Positions 1 to 8,042 of a stretch of 38,696 bases of DNA are shown in pieces. A program made the position numbers and the translations under genes. Location of the stretch: NCBI GenBank assembly GCA_035310125.1, contig DATGEP010000409.1:1-38696 (forward strand). The letters run 5' to 3'. The notes beneath the pieces were generated by a model. That model was not told the origin of the DNA. It saw nothing but the letters and a program-made list of their open reading frames with translations, and made no database searches. Source of the DNA: DATGEP01 sp035310125 (GTDB lineage: Bacteria; Chloroflexota; Ktedonobacteria; Ktedonobacterales; JADMIN01). Each line of letters begins with the position of its first letter. The stretch's first letter is position 1.

Positions 1-420
1 CGTCGTCTTGCCCACTCCTGGCCGCCCCAGGATCAGGATCGAGCGCCCCTGCTCGACCACATCGCGAATGAGCGCCACCGTCCCGCGCACCGCTCGCCCC
101 ACCCGGCAGGTCAGCCCCACCACCTCCCCACGCCGGTTGCGCAGCGCACTGATGCGGTGCAGCGTCCGCCCAATCCCCGCCCGGTTGTCATCCCCAAATT
201 GCCCGATCCGCCCCACCACATACTCCAGGTCCTCCCCGGTTACCGGGCTATCGCTCAAGATCACCTCCCGTGCTGGGAAACGGCCCTCAGGCAAACGCCC
301 AAGGTCCAGGACAATCTCGAGAAGGTCGCCGCGGTCCTCCAGAGTGAGAATAGTCTCGCGCACGCGGGGTGGCAAGACGGAGAGCAGCGCGTCGAGATCG
401 TCAGTGATCGTTTGTTGCAT
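1..420 (-). CDS. R3H/SpoIIIAA (Ycf45)-type AAA ATPase, 5' part only
   Basis: The gene runs off the left edge; only the first 140 codons are present. The protein opens MQQTITDDLDALLSVLPPRV and ends at a Walker A loop, GRPGVGKTT, at about residues 131-140. A helical region followed by a P-loop is the layout of the SpoIIIAA/Ycf45 family, whose members often carry a C-terminal R3H nucleic-acid-binding domain; that part lies outside the window, so R3H is inferred. The ATG at 418-420 is preceded by AAAGGTG. The reading frame starts 20 bases inside the 3' end of the preceding GNAT-like gene, so the two are probably translationally coupled and belong to the unit that begins with pdxS. The family is widespread in Chloroflexota and Cyanobacteria. 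Its cellular role is not settled, and any other P-loop ATPase with a similar N-terminus would look the same here. Confidence 0.75.
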   Translation of the reverse strand, partial: MQQTITDDLDALLSVLPPRVRETILTLEDRGDLLEIVLDLGRLPEGRFPAREVILSDSPVTGEDLEYVVGRIGQFGDDNRAGIGRTLHRISALRNRRGEVVGLTCRVGRAVRGTVALIRDVVEQGRSILILGRPGVGKTT

Positions 421-1609
421 AGTGTGTCTTTTCACCTTTGGCTAAACGTGTTTGGGCTGTTCCCAGTCCGCGCACGCCATACACCACTCGAGATTCCACA
501 GCGGGAACTTCGCGCTGCACCAGCGCACGCATCGTGAGGTGGCGCACCAACAGCGCCTGTGTGCCATGGTGCTCGAAGCCGGCGGCGCGGAGCGCGTCAA
601 CGACATTGCCTTCGTACTCACGTACCTGGCAAACGACGGGGCGCGGCCCATCGGCGGCGAGGAGACGCAAGCCAAAGCGTACGAGCGCCTGGGGCACATC
701 CGGCTCGTCGGGATGCGCCATGACCCAGAGTTGATGCGGCAGTGTACCGCGCCCAAAGCGCAGTCGTATCCATCCGCCAAGGCGGACGCCGCGATCGTGG
801 ACGAAGGCCGCGCTCCGCGGCTCCACGAGCGGGAGATACCAGGTTCGCCCACCGCCCGCACGGGTGGAGACGAACTCGTCGCTGGTCAGGCCCTCAGCCA
901 TCTGCACACGTCGTGGCGTACTCGCATCGTAGAGCCGCAGGAGTCCCCAGGCATCATGGCGGTGCCAACCGCGCAAGGGCAGATCGGCGTGGATCGCGTC
1001 TCCGTGCTCCAGCAACGCGGAGGCCGTGCGCAAGCGCGGCAGATGGGAGGCCAGCGTGATGGAGGGCCGGATAGAGGAAGAAGTCATCGTACTGGCGGTC
1101 GTTGGTGCGGGCGCATCAGTCGTATCCATCGGGGATGGCAGCCAGTAAGTAAGCTCCCGCGCATAACGCTGGAAGCCCATCTTGCCAAACAGCTCCAACT
1201 CGGGGCGCTCGTCGTCCATGGCGGCGAAGAAGCGGTGAACGCCGCGCATCAGGGCAGCGTTAAGAGCGTACTGTACGAGCTCGAGCAGCACATCGTCTTG
1301 TGGGGTGGTTGGGGGCTGGCCACCGGGCGAGGACATAGCGGCAAGATAGAGAAGGTCCCACGCCTGCGATCCGGGGCGGGCACGCGCCTGGGCGACTCCC
1401 AACGGGTGCCAGCGGTCCTCACAGATCCACGTGAGGGCATTTGGAGTGAACGGCCAGATGGCGCTGACGAGAGCGGCGACGCCGCTGCGCGGCTCCTCAT
1501 AGGCAGGAGCAATCACGAAGTTGGCGTACTCGCCGTTACGCGCTCGCATCCATCGGTCGAGCGCGAAGACGATACCCGGCAGATCAACGTAGGGTACTGG
1601 CCGTATCAT
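401..1609 (-). CDS. GNAT-like acyltransferase-fold protein, possibly two-domain
   Basis: About 402 residues. The N-terminal half reads like a GNAT domain: it opens MIRPVPYVDLPGIVFALDRW and ends with the typical last segment LFGKMGFQRYARELTYWLPS. The C-terminal half, after a Ser/Thr/Pro-rich linker, has a second similar end (DALRAAGFEHHGTQALLVRH), so this may be a tandem GNAT; that is inference. I chose the ATG at 1607-1609 because GGAGGG lies upstream and the GNAT fold begins there. A GTG at 1706-1708 would add 33 Arg-rich residues that look non-coding and has a poorer ribosome site. The gene follows pdxT closely and overlaps the ATPase gene downstream by 20 bases. Substrate unknown. A long open frame on the opposite strand is a composition artefact. 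Confidence 0.75.
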   Translation of the reverse strand: MIRPVPYVDLPGIVFALDRWMRARNGEYANFVIAPAYEEPRSGVAALVSAIWPFTPNALTWICEDRWHPLGVAQARARPGSQAWDLLYLAAMSSPGGQPPTTPQDDVLLELVQYALNAALMRGVHRFFAAMDDERPELELFGKMGFQRYARELTYWLPSPMDTTDAPAPTTASTMTSSSIRPSITLASHLPRLRTASALLEHGDAIHADLPLRGWHRHDAWGLLRLYDASTPRRVQMAEGLTSDEFVSTRAGGGRTWYLPLVEPRSAAFVHDRGVRLGGWIRLRFGRGTLPHQLWVMAHPDEPDVPQALVRFGLRLLAADGPRPVVCQVREYEGNVVDALRAAGFEHHGTQALLVRHLTMRALVQREVPAVESRVVYGVRGLGTAQTRLAKGEKTHYATNDH

Positions 1610-1720
1610 TCCGCGATGCAGCCCTCCAGCGGAAATCCTTCGACTCTCCCATGGGAGAGCAGGACCTCCAAGCACCTCAAAGCTCGCGTGGAGCGGGGCG
1701 ATGAGCACCCGAATGAGTGC

Positions 1721-2326
1721 CTACCTGCCAGCCGCTCGCGCGAGTCCGAGGAAATACTCGTGGAACCGCGCGTCTTCTGTCACCTCCGGATGGAACGCGG
1801 TGCCGAGCAGGTTGCCCTGCCGAACCGCAACGATGGCGCCAGTGCCGCCAGGCGTATCGTCTAGCCGCGCCAGCACCTCGACTCCGTCGCCTACTTTCTC
1901 AACGGCGGGTGCTCGGATGAATACCGCATGGAACGGCCTCTCACCCAGTGTGGGAACCGCAAGCTCACTTTCGAAACTCGCACGTTGCGGGCCAAAAGCA
2001 TTACGCCGTGTCCGAATGTTCATCGCGGCCAGCAGCGGCTGCCCACTGAGCGCGTTATCCGTTTCGCGCGAGAGCAAGATCATGCCGGCACAGGTGCCCC
2101 AGACAGGCATGCCCCGCGCGATCAGGTCACGGAGCGGCTGGTCCAGCCCGTACTCGATCATGAGCTTGCCCATGACCGTACTCTCGCCGCCAGGAATGAC
2201 GATGCCATTCACATCCGCCAGATCTCGCGGGAGCCGGACGGGATGCGCCTGCACGCCAGCCACTTCCAGCATGCGAATGTGCTCGCGGAAGTCTCCCTGT
2301 AGTGCCAGAACTCCGATGCGTGTCAT
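1721..2326 (-). CDS. pdxT: Pyridoxal 5'-phosphate synthase glutaminase subunit PdxT
   Basis: A 201-residue class I glutamine amidotransferase that hydrolyses glutamine and passes ammonia to PdxS for DXP-independent synthesis of pyridoxal phosphate in the cytoplasm. It opens MTRIGVLALQGDFREH. The oxyanion-strand motif GGEST is at 47-51, the nucleophile Cys79 sits in GTCAGM, and the His179/Glu181 pair is in HPEVTED. FIRAP near residue 138 is also typical of PdxT. Length matches the family. It follows pdxS on the same strand after 211 bases that contain hairpins, so it may have its own promoter or lie downstream of partial termination. It is followed by the GNAT-like gene. Confidence 0.96.
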   Translation of the reverse strand: MTRIGVLALQGDFREHIRMLEVAGVQAHPVRLPRDLADVNGIVIPGGESTVMGKLMIEYGLDQPLRDLIARGMPVWGTCAGMILLSRETDNALSGQPLLAAMNIRTRRNAFGPQRASFESELAVPTLGERPFHAVFIRAPAVEKVGDGVEVLARLDDTPGGTGAIVAVRQGNLLGTAFHPEVTEDARFHEYFLGLARAAGR

Positions 2327-2537
2327 ATGCAGTTTACGCTTCGTTCGGGTATTCGGTTACGAGCCGGATACCATGTTGTCTGGCCGGAAGTCTCCGCGTT
2401 CGCTGATACCATTGTACCACGAAGCCATCCGGCCGTTTGTCTCTCGAGATGCTCACAACCCATGAGGCAAGTCCGTTTGGGATGACCTCATGCTTCTCCC
2501 CGGCGGGCGTCCACCGGACGCCCCTCCGCTACGGGGG
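2327..2537 (-). other. pdxS-pdxT spacer with hairpins
   Basis: This 211-base gap separates two genes that are usually adjacent. It holds a perfect 8-base stem, GGGCGTCC (2505-2512) / GGACGCCC (2516-2523), directly after the pdxS stop, and a 6-base stem ATGAGG (2462-2467) / CCTCAT (2486-2491). There is no U-tract, so these are not standard intrinsic terminators. They may stabilise the pdxS message or reduce read-through into pdxT. No open frame in the gap looks real. Confidence 0.4.
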
Positions 2538-3425
2538 CTACCAACCGCGCTGAGCCATGAGCTCCGGCGCGGGAATAGTGGAAAGCTCTAATCCGCGCAT
2601 CGGCTCACCCAACCCGCGCGAGACTTCGGCCAGAACGGTAGAATCCTCGAAGTGCGTCGTAGCCTTGACGATGGCCTTGGCCCGGCGCAGCGGATCGGAC
2701 GACTTGAAGATGCCGGAGCCGACGAAAACGCCATCGGCGCCGAGGCGCATCACCAGTGCGGCATCCGCGGGGGTGGCGACGCCGCCCGCGCAGAAGAGAA
2801 CGACCGGCAGGTGCTTCAGCTCGCGGACCTCGCGAACCAGCCCATATGGCGCTCCCAGCTCCTTCGCCATGGTCATCAGCTCTTCCTCAGGCACGACAGT
2901 GAGCTTGCGGATGCCATCGGTGATGGCGCGCAGGTGGCGCACCGCCTCGACGATATTGCCCGTGCCCGCCTCGCCCTTGCTGCGGATCATCGCCGCGCCC
3001 TCGCCAATGCGGCGCAGCGCCTCGCCGAGATTGCGGGCGCCACAAACAAACGGAATATCGAAGAGATGCTTATTGACGTGGTATTCCTCGTCGGCGGGTG
3101 TCAGCACCTCCGACTCGTCAATGCAATCTACGCCAAGCGCCTGGATGATCTCCGCCTCGACAAAATGGCCGATGCGGCATTTAGCCATCACGGGAATCGT
3201 AACGGCTTCTCTGATGCCCAGGATTAACTCGGGATCGCTCATGCGCGCCACGCCGCCCTGCGCGCGAATATCCGCCGGCACGCGCTCCAGCGCCATCACG
3301 GCTGAGGCGCCGGACTCCTCCGCGATTTTGGCCTGCTCAGCGTTGACGACATCCATGATGACGCCGCCCTTGAGCATCTCTGGAAAGTTCCGCTTGACCT
3401 GGACCGTTCCCGTTCGCTTCTCCAT
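2538..3425 (-). CDS. pdxS: Pyridoxal 5'-phosphate synthase lyase subunit PdxS
   Basis: A 295-residue TIM-barrel synthase that condenses ribose 5-phosphate, glyceraldehyde 3-phosphate and PdxT-derived ammonia into pyridoxal phosphate. The catalytic residues are visible: Asp25 in GGVIMDV, Lys82 in MAKCRIGHF, and the second lysine in MIRSKGEAGTGN near residue 150. FCAGGVATPADAALVMRLGA is the conserved phosphate-binding segment. The ATG at 3423-3425 gives the family's usual N-terminus (MEKRTGTVQVKRNFPEMLKG) and is preceded by GGGAAGG at good spacing. The open frame extends 35 codons further upstream, but that stretch is Arg-rich and unrelated to the family. The gene starts a unit with pdxT and is divergent from the MFS gene. 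Confidence 0.97.
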   Translation of the reverse strand: MEKRTGTVQVKRNFPEMLKGGVIMDVVNAEQAKIAEESGASAVMALERVPADIRAQGGVARMSDPELILGIREAVTIPVMAKCRIGHFVEAEIIQALGVDCIDESEVLTPADEEYHVNKHLFDIPFVCGARNLGEALRRIGEGAAMIRSKGEAGTGNIVEAVRHLRAITDGIRKLTVVPEEELMTMAKELGAPYGLVREVRELKHLPVVLFCAGGVATPADAALVMRLGADGVFVGSGIFKSSDPLRRAKAIVKATTHFEDSTVLAEVSRGLGEPMRGLELSTIPAPELMAQRGW

Positions 3426-3524
3426 GTGAAATCGCCTTCCCGGCGCGGCACTTCGCCACGCACATCGCTGACTACGCTGTCGCCGCGCCCCCGGCGGCTG
3501 GAACTCACATTGGCCTGGTCCAAT

Positions 3525-3545
3525 TATCAATATTGTTTGATATCA
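3525..3545. promoter_or_regulatory. Palindromic operator candidate
   Basis: TATCAA and TTGATA form 6-base arms around TATTGT at 3525-3542, and the 8-base palindrome TGATATCA overlaps its right end at 3538-3545. It is conspicuously AT-rich for this genome and sits about 100 bases upstream of pdxS. No binding protein can be assigned. Confidence 0.35.
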
Positions 3546-3622
3546 CCAGGCCATATCTTCTCCGATTGTAGCACAAGCGCATGGGAAGAGCCAGCGAGTC
3601 TGTCAAACTATGACGCTGACTA

Positions 3623-3651
3623 CAGACAACCGCCGCGAAATCTGGTATACA
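3623..3651 (+). promoter_or_regulatory. Candidate sigma-70 promoter for the MFS gene
   Basis: CAGACA (3623-3628) and TATACA (3646-3651) are separated by exactly 17 bases, and the MFS start codon is 89 bases downstream. The -35 matches consensus at four of six positions and the -10 at four of six. It was identified by eye only. Confidence 0.35.
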
Positions 3652-3740
3652 GGTACGCAACACTGGGCGCGGACTGGCGAGCAGCCGGAAGCTCAGATCC
3701 GGCTCGTAGGACAACCGACACCGACGAAGGGAGCAGGTCT

Positions 3741-5339
3741 ATGGAGACGGCCGCGAGTATTCCACGTAGCGCAGGCAACCTTCTCGAAGCGCGATTGCCA
3801 CATCGCCGGCTGGGTGAGCTGGTTGCCATTAGCATCTTCTGGTTCGCCAATACATTTCACTGGTCCGCGCTGTTGCTGCTCCTGATTCCGGCGCAGGTCT
3901 ACGGGCTGCTGCTGCGCGCGGCTCCCGCTGGCTCGCTGGCAGCGCGCGCCACCTGGGTGGATGGGCACAAAGCATTATCACTTGCGGTGGTGCTGGCACC
4001 AGGCCTCATTGTGGCGCTCCTGGCCAATCCGCTCTTCGGTCTGCTCAGCGACCGCACGCCGGGACGCTTCGGGCGCCGGCGCCCGTACATCCTGGGCGGC
4101 ACGCTGCTGAACGTCGTGGGTCTGGGACTGATGGCGCTGGCGCCGCTAGTGGCGACCGCCGACGGCAGCGGCAACGCGCTGGCACCGAGTCTGCTCATTC
4201 TCATGGGCGCGCTGATGCTGACGCAGCTCGCCAATAATGCCGCCGTTTCCCCTTTTCACGCGCTGCTGCCTGACCTGGTGTCAAAGGAGCAGCGCGGCGC
4301 GGCCTCCGGGATCATGGGGCTGGCGCTCTTCCTCGGCCAGATCGGCGGCGCGGTGGTGCCCGCGCTCATTGGCTTCAATACGGATGCGCTTGCCAAGGGA
4401 ACGCAGTCGCTTGGCACATTTGACGCGAAGATTATGCTCGCGTACGGCTCCGTTGCGGTCGTTATCGTCCTGATGGCTGTGCTCACGGTAGTCACGGTGC
4501 ATGAGCAGCCATGGTCGCGTGAGCAGGTTGGTACGACGGCGCACGGCGGTGTCCACACCGGGCGCTCGCTTTTGCTGACGCTGCTGGCGGTAGTCGTGGT
4601 AACGGGCGCGGCGCTGGGACTTGTCCGCCTGCCCATTGGGCTGACGCTCAATGACAACACGTTGGGCGTTATTCAACTGCTGGCAGTGGTAGTGGCGGGC
4701 ATCGGCGCAGCCTACGCCTTCGACTTCCGCCCCCGGCGCGATCCCGATTTTAGCTGGGTGGTCCTGACCCGGATGCTCGTGATGATGGGCGTCTACATGG
4801 TGCAGAACTTTCTGCAATACTACATGCAGGACGTTGCCGGCTCGAAAAATCCGACTGGCGACACGACACTCTTTATCGTCATCCTCACCGTCACGGCGCT
4901 GATTGCCTCGCTTATCGCCGGGCGCGCCTCGGATCGCTACGGACGTAAGCGCATGGTCTATGTGTCGGGCGCATTTATGGCGGTAGTGGGCGCGGCCTTC
5001 GTGCTGGCGCCGTATCTCGTGCCGGGACATGTGCTCACGCTGGCGCTGGGCGCGGCGGCGATCTTTGGCCTGGGTTACGGCGCGTACGTAAGTGTGGACT
5101 GGGCGCTAGTGGCCGATGTGCTGCCACGAGAAGAAACGTATGCCCGTGACATGGGCGTCTGGAATATTGGGCTGACGATTCCGCAGGTACTCGCGGCAAT
5201 CTTCGGCGGCGCGCTGCTCGCGATTGGCGCCGACCTTGGGAACAAACAGCTTGGCTATAGCTTCCTGTTCGTGTCATTCGTGATATTCTGCGTGCTGGGC
5301 ACGGTCACCGTGCGCTACATCAAGGGCGTGAAGCGGTGA
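3741..5339 (+). CDS. Major facilitator superfamily transporter (sugar-porter/SLC45-like)
   Basis: A 532-residue polytopic inner-membrane protein with about 12 hydrophobic segments. MFS motif A is clear in both halves: GLLSDRTPGRFGRRRPYI at about residues 95-112 and GRASDRYGRKRM at about residues 394-405. The DRTPGRFGRRRP loop resembles those of SLC45/sucrose-type and glycoside-pentoside-hexuronide porters, so a sugar is a reasonable guess, but the substrate cannot be read from sequence. I chose the ATG at 3741, preceded by GAAGGGAGCAG at good spacing; about 105 further codons are open upstream but are hydrophilic, Arg-rich and overlap the intergenic signals. It is transcribed away from pdxS, and no sugar-catabolic genes adjoin it. 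Confidence 0.88.
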   Translation: METAASIPRSAGNLLEARLPHRRLGELVAISIFWFANTFHWSALLLLLIPAQVYGLLLRAAPAGSLAARATWVDGHKALSLAVVLAPGLIVALLANPLFGLLSDRTPGRFGRRRPYILGGTLLNVVGLGLMALAPLVATADGSGNALAPSLLILMGALMLTQLANNAAVSPFHALLPDLVSKEQRGAASGIMGLALFLGQIGGAVVPALIGFNTDALAKGTQSLGTFDAKIMLAYGSVAVVIVLMAVLTVVTVHEQPWSREQVGTTAHGGVHTGRSLLLTLLAVVVVTGAALGLVRLPIGLTLNDNTLGVIQLLAVVVAGIGAAYAFDFRPRRDPDFSWVVLTRMLVMMGVYMVQNFLQYYMQDVAGSKNPTGDTTLFIVILTVTALIASLIAGRASDRYGRKRMVYVSGAFMAVVGAAFVLAPYLVPGHVLTLALGAAAIFGLGYGAYVSVDWALVADVLPREETYARDMGVWNIGLTIPQVLAAIFGGALLAIGADLGNKQLGYSFLFVSFVIFCVLGTVTVRYIKGVKR

Positions 5340-5358
5340 TCCTTCCGCTCCACCAGTC

Positions 5359-5589
5359 TTAGCGTCGTACGACCTGGAGCCGCGTCTGTATCGTCTGCAA
5401 GTCGCGCACATCGCTGTAGATCAGCGCGTTGTCGTCGAGCGCGATGCCACGCTCTTGCGCCAGCGCGAGCAGCGCACGCGCCTCGCGGCTCCAGGCGTCC
5501 CGACCCGTGTTAATTGCTTTGAGCAGCTGAATCCGAAACTGCTCCTCCTGCCGCGACTTGACACGCGGCTCAAACATCATCGTCGTCAT
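5359..5589 (-). CDS. Small hydrophilic protein of unknown function (76 aa)
   Basis: The protein is charged and probably mostly alpha-helical, opening MTTMMFEPRVKSRQEEQFRI and ending DLQTIQTRLQVVRR. I recognise no domain. The ATG at 5587-5589 is preceded by AGGAGGAG; a start 19 codons further upstream has no such site. It converges with the MFS gene and is divergent from the LysR gene, which makes it a possible LysR target. There are no membrane segments and no signal peptide. Confidence 0.6.
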   Translation of the reverse strand: MTTMMFEPRVKSRQEEQFRIQLLKAINTGRDAWSREARALLALAQERGIALDDNALIYSDVRDLQTIQTRLQVVRR

Positions 5590-5691
5590 GCTTTCCGCTC
5601 TCCTCCTGTGGCCGGTGTGCTCCCGGTCTGATAGCTGTAACACCATTCACGTCGCAGGCGTTGCAGATCTTTGCTGGTCACACACCCCTGG

Positions 5692-5702
5692 TACACAGTG
5701 TA
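5692..5702. promoter_or_regulatory. Palindrome in the divergent region upstream of the LysR gene
   Basis: TACACAGTGTA is a perfect odd palindrome (TACAC-A-GTGTA) 72 bases before the LysR start codon. LysR proteins commonly bind a short dyad upstream of a divergent target while repressing themselves. The position suits that, but the site is short and may be chance. Confidence 0.3.
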
Positions 5703-5773
5703 TCCGCGTGGTATCATCGTGTCCAATGAATGATAGTGATGCCAATCATCGAAAAATGTGATGGGAGAGCGTG

Positions 5774-6679
5774 ATGGAGCTGCGGCAGCTAGCCACGTTT
5801 CGGGCAGTGGCGGAAACGTTGAATTTTACGCGGGCAGCGGCGGCGCTGGGTTACGTGCAATCCAGTGTGACGGCGCAAATACAGGCGCTCGAAGAGGAGC
5901 TGGGGACGCCGCTCTTTGACCGGCTGGGCAAGCGGGTGCTACTGACGGACGCGGGCCGGAGGTTACTCGCGTATGCGGATAGGATGATCAACCTGGCGGA
6001 AGAGGCGCGCGCCGTGGTCGGCGAAAGCACCGACCCAATGGGAACGCTGGTAATCAGCGCACCGGAGACGCTCTGCACATATCGGTTGCCCGCCTTGCTG
6101 CGCGAGTTCCGTTCGCGCTATCCCCGTGTGCGACTGCTGCTGCGTCCCGCGCCCTTTGCGGAGGTGCGGCGGCTGGTGGCGGAGGGTACGCTGGATGTCG
6201 CGTTCGCGCTGGAGGAGCCGGGGCCATCGTCAGCCAGTCTGCACGTCGAGCCGTTGCTGACGGAGGAGATGGTGATAGTCGCGCCGCCGGAACATCCGTT
6301 TGCCGCGCGACAGCGGGTGGTTACCGCCGATCTGGAAGGCGAGCCGCTGCTGCTGACGGAGATAGGATGCAGCTACCGGAATCTTTTCGAGCGAGTGCTC
6401 GCGGCGGGTGGTGTGCGGCCGGCGGCCACAATGGAGTTTAGCAGCATCGAGGCGATCAAACAATTCGTCATGGCAGGCATGGGTATCGCCGTGCTGCCAG
6501 AAGTGACGGTGGCGGCGGACATCGCGGCGGAGCGGCTGGTCGCGCTGCGCTGGGCGGGCGACGAGCTGCGGATCGTGACACAGATCATCTGGCACAAGGA
6601 CAAGTGGCTCTCCCAGGCGCTGGTGGCGTTCCTGGAGACGGCGCGCGAAGTGCTGGCAGGTACGGTGCGGGCAGCGTGA
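5774..6679 (+). CDS. LysR-family transcriptional regulator
   Basis: 301 residues, the usual LysR length. The N-terminal winged helix-turn-helix (residues 1-60) opens MELRQLATFRAVAETLNFTR and continues through AAALGYVQSSVTAQIQALEE and GTPLFDRLGKRVLLT. Residues from about 90 form the periplasmic-binding-protein-like effector domain (GTLVISAPETLCTYRLPALL). I start at the ATG at 5774 because MELRQL is the standard LysR opening and GGGAG precedes it by 7 bases; an in-frame GTG one codon upstream adds only one residue. The inducer is unknown. The likely local target is the divergent small gene or the dyad at 5692. Confidence 0.93.
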   Translation: MELRQLATFRAVAETLNFTRAAAALGYVQSSVTAQIQALEEELGTPLFDRLGKRVLLTDAGRRLLAYADRMINLAEEARAVVGESTDPMGTLVISAPETLCTYRLPALLREFRSRYPRVRLLLRPAPFAEVRRLVAEGTLDVAFALEEPGPSSASLHVEPLLTEEMVIVAPPEHPFAARQRVVTADLEGEPLLLTEIGCSYRNLFERVLAAGGVRPAATMEFSSIEAIKQFVMAGMGIAVLPEVTVAADIAAERLVALRWAGDELRIVTQIIWHKDKWLSQALVAFLETAREVLAGTVRAA

Positions 6680-6746
6680 CGAGCCGGCGCGGTCACAGGT
6701 AGTCCATACCATGCTCAGAGGCGTTTCCTGGAGGCTCCTATCTCGC

Positions 6747-6775
6747 TGTACAGATGCGCGGCGCACGTGTACACT
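6747..6775 (+). promoter_or_regulatory. Candidate promoter for the Ig-like membrane protein gene
   Basis: TGTACA (6747-6752) and TACACT (6770-6775) are 17 bases apart, and the start codon is 38 bases downstream. Each hexamer matches sigma-70 consensus at four of six positions. Assigned by eye. Confidence 0.3.
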
Positions 6776-6812
6776 AGGCGGGAATGACGATGTTTGCTTG
6801 CGGTAAGGTGTA

Positions 6813-8042
6813 ATGGACGAGTACGACCAGAACGATCTGGGTGCGGCGGCCACCGACGAAGATGATGCCTATGAGGCGCTGAATGATCCACGTCGCGTGA
6901 TGATGGAAGTGGTCGAGTTGGTGGCGGATCTCCACCGCGCGACGACCCGATTAGGCGATGCTATCGTGGCGGCGGGGCTGCCCGCGCGCGCGTGGCGCGA
7001 TGCGGATTCCCGTCTGCTACTGCTTGCCGATCAGTTCCCCGACATCACAGTGGATGCGCTCATCACGCGGCTCGCCGAATTCGCGGCGGATACGGGGCCA
7101 CACTGGCTGCATGGCGACCGCGAAGCAATTGCGCAATTCAACGACGAGGCATCCGTTCTCTACGGCGTCGTGCGCCCACTACGCATGGTGGCACAGCGGC
7201 TGCGCATGATACCAGTCCGCGAGCGGGGCGACTTGCCGCTCGAACGGACGCTGGGCGACGCACGTGTCGGCACGCCGCTGGACCGTGTGGCGGCGCTGCT
7301 GCGCGATCTCGAATCACTTGGCTCGTTCATCGTTCCCCTGTCGGCGGAAGAGTGGAATCCGCTCGTGCCAGAGCCGCACCAGTCATCGCCTGTCTCCAAC
7401 GTTGCCGCAGTGACTGCTAACAGTATCAATGGAGGCGTAATCCCGACGCCGCCGCTCGCTCCGGGCGCTTCCTTACCAGTTGCTACGCCACCTGCAATGC
7501 AGACATCGTCAACATCGCAGCCTTTCCGGCGGCTGCGCGATTTCATGCCGCCACCCGAAGAGCGACACGCAGCGCCACGAATATCGGAGCGCGACTGGAG
7601 CTGGCTGCGCGCTGACGCATCCGTTGGGGCGCACGCGCTGCTGGCATGGGCGAAGCCACGCAAATGGCTGGTGGTCGGCATCGCCATTATGTTGCTGGCG
7701 ATGGGCACGGCGCTGCTCACGCTGGCGCGACAATCTCTGTCGTCCACTCCTTCCACGCCGATATCGTACCTCACTGTCGCACCGGAACAGATTACGCTGG
7801 CCTGCTCCGGCAAGAATGACACCATCAAGCTGACGCTGCGCGACACCGGGCCGCAAACAATCACGTGGTCTATCAAGACGCCACTGGGCCTCAGTCTCTC
7901 GGCGACGCACGGTACCCTCAAGGCAGGCGCCACCGCGAGCATTTATGTGAAAGTGACGAACGCGAAACCGGCGCACGGCACGCTGACATTCACCGCGAAC
8001 GACGGCGCGACGTCGGTAGCTTATGAGGTGAGCTGTAATTAG
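6813..8042 (+). CDS. Membrane-anchored protein with C-terminal Ig-like domain
   Basis: 409 residues, not recognised as a named family. Residues 1-180 are acidic to neutral and helical. A Pro/Ser/Thr-rich linker spans about 185-250. A single transmembrane helix (WLVVGIAIMLLAMGTALLTL) lies at about 285-306. The last 90 residues (from YLTVAPEQITLACSG) are beta-rich with an Ig/BACON-like pattern (WSIKTPLGLSLSATHGTLKA, ending VAYEVSCN). There is no N-terminal signal peptide, so the long N-terminal part is probably cytoplasmic and the Ig-like domain outside, a signal-anchor arrangement. The ATG at 6813 has AAGGTG just upstream. A role in linking cytoplasm to cell surface is speculation. Confidence 0.7.
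   Translation: MDEYDQNDLGAAATDEDDAYEALNDPRRVMMEVVELVADLHRATTRLGDAIVAAGLPARAWRDADSRLLLLADQFPDITVDALITRLAEFAADTGPHWLHGDREAIAQFNDEASVLYGVVRPLRMVAQRLRMIPVRERGDLPLERTLGDARVGTPLDRVAALLRDLESLGSFIVPLSAEEWNPLVPEPHQSSPVSNVAAVTANSINGGVIPTPPLAPGASLPVATPPAMQTSSTSQPFRRLRDFMPPPEERHAAPRISERDWSWLRADASVGAHALLAWAKPRKWLVVGIAIMLLAMGTALLTLARQSLSSTPSTPISYLTVAPEQITLACSGKNDTIKLTLRDTGPQTITWSIKTPLGLSLSATHGTLKAGATASIYVKVTNAKPAHGTLTFTANDGATSVAYEVSCN

Larger units (their letters stand above)
3426..3740. other. Divergent intergenic region between pdxS and the MFS gene
   Basis: These 315 bases hold no convincing gene. Near the middle is an AT-rich palindrome, TATCAATATTGTTTGATA (3525-3542), followed immediately by TGATATCA (3538-3545). 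A candidate promoter for the MFS gene lies at 3623-3651. The palindrome could be an operator serving either direction; no regulator gene is adjacent, so the binding protein is unknown. Confidence 0.5.

Noticed and set aside
452..1864. Long plus-strand open frame opposite the GNAT-like gene and the end of pdxT
   Set aside because: It has no ribosome site and no family resemblance, and it crosses two well-supported minus-strand genes; open frames opposite GC-rich genes are common.
3426..3740. N-terminal extension of the MFS protein upstream of 3741
   Set aside because: The frame is open for 105 codons, but the peptide is Arg/Ser-rich, the strong ribosome site is at 3741, and the stretch holds regulatory signals.
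4281..5030. Open frame antisense to the MFS gene
   Set aside because: Its His/Arg/Asp-rich sequence is the typical shadow of a hydrophobic GC-rich gene.
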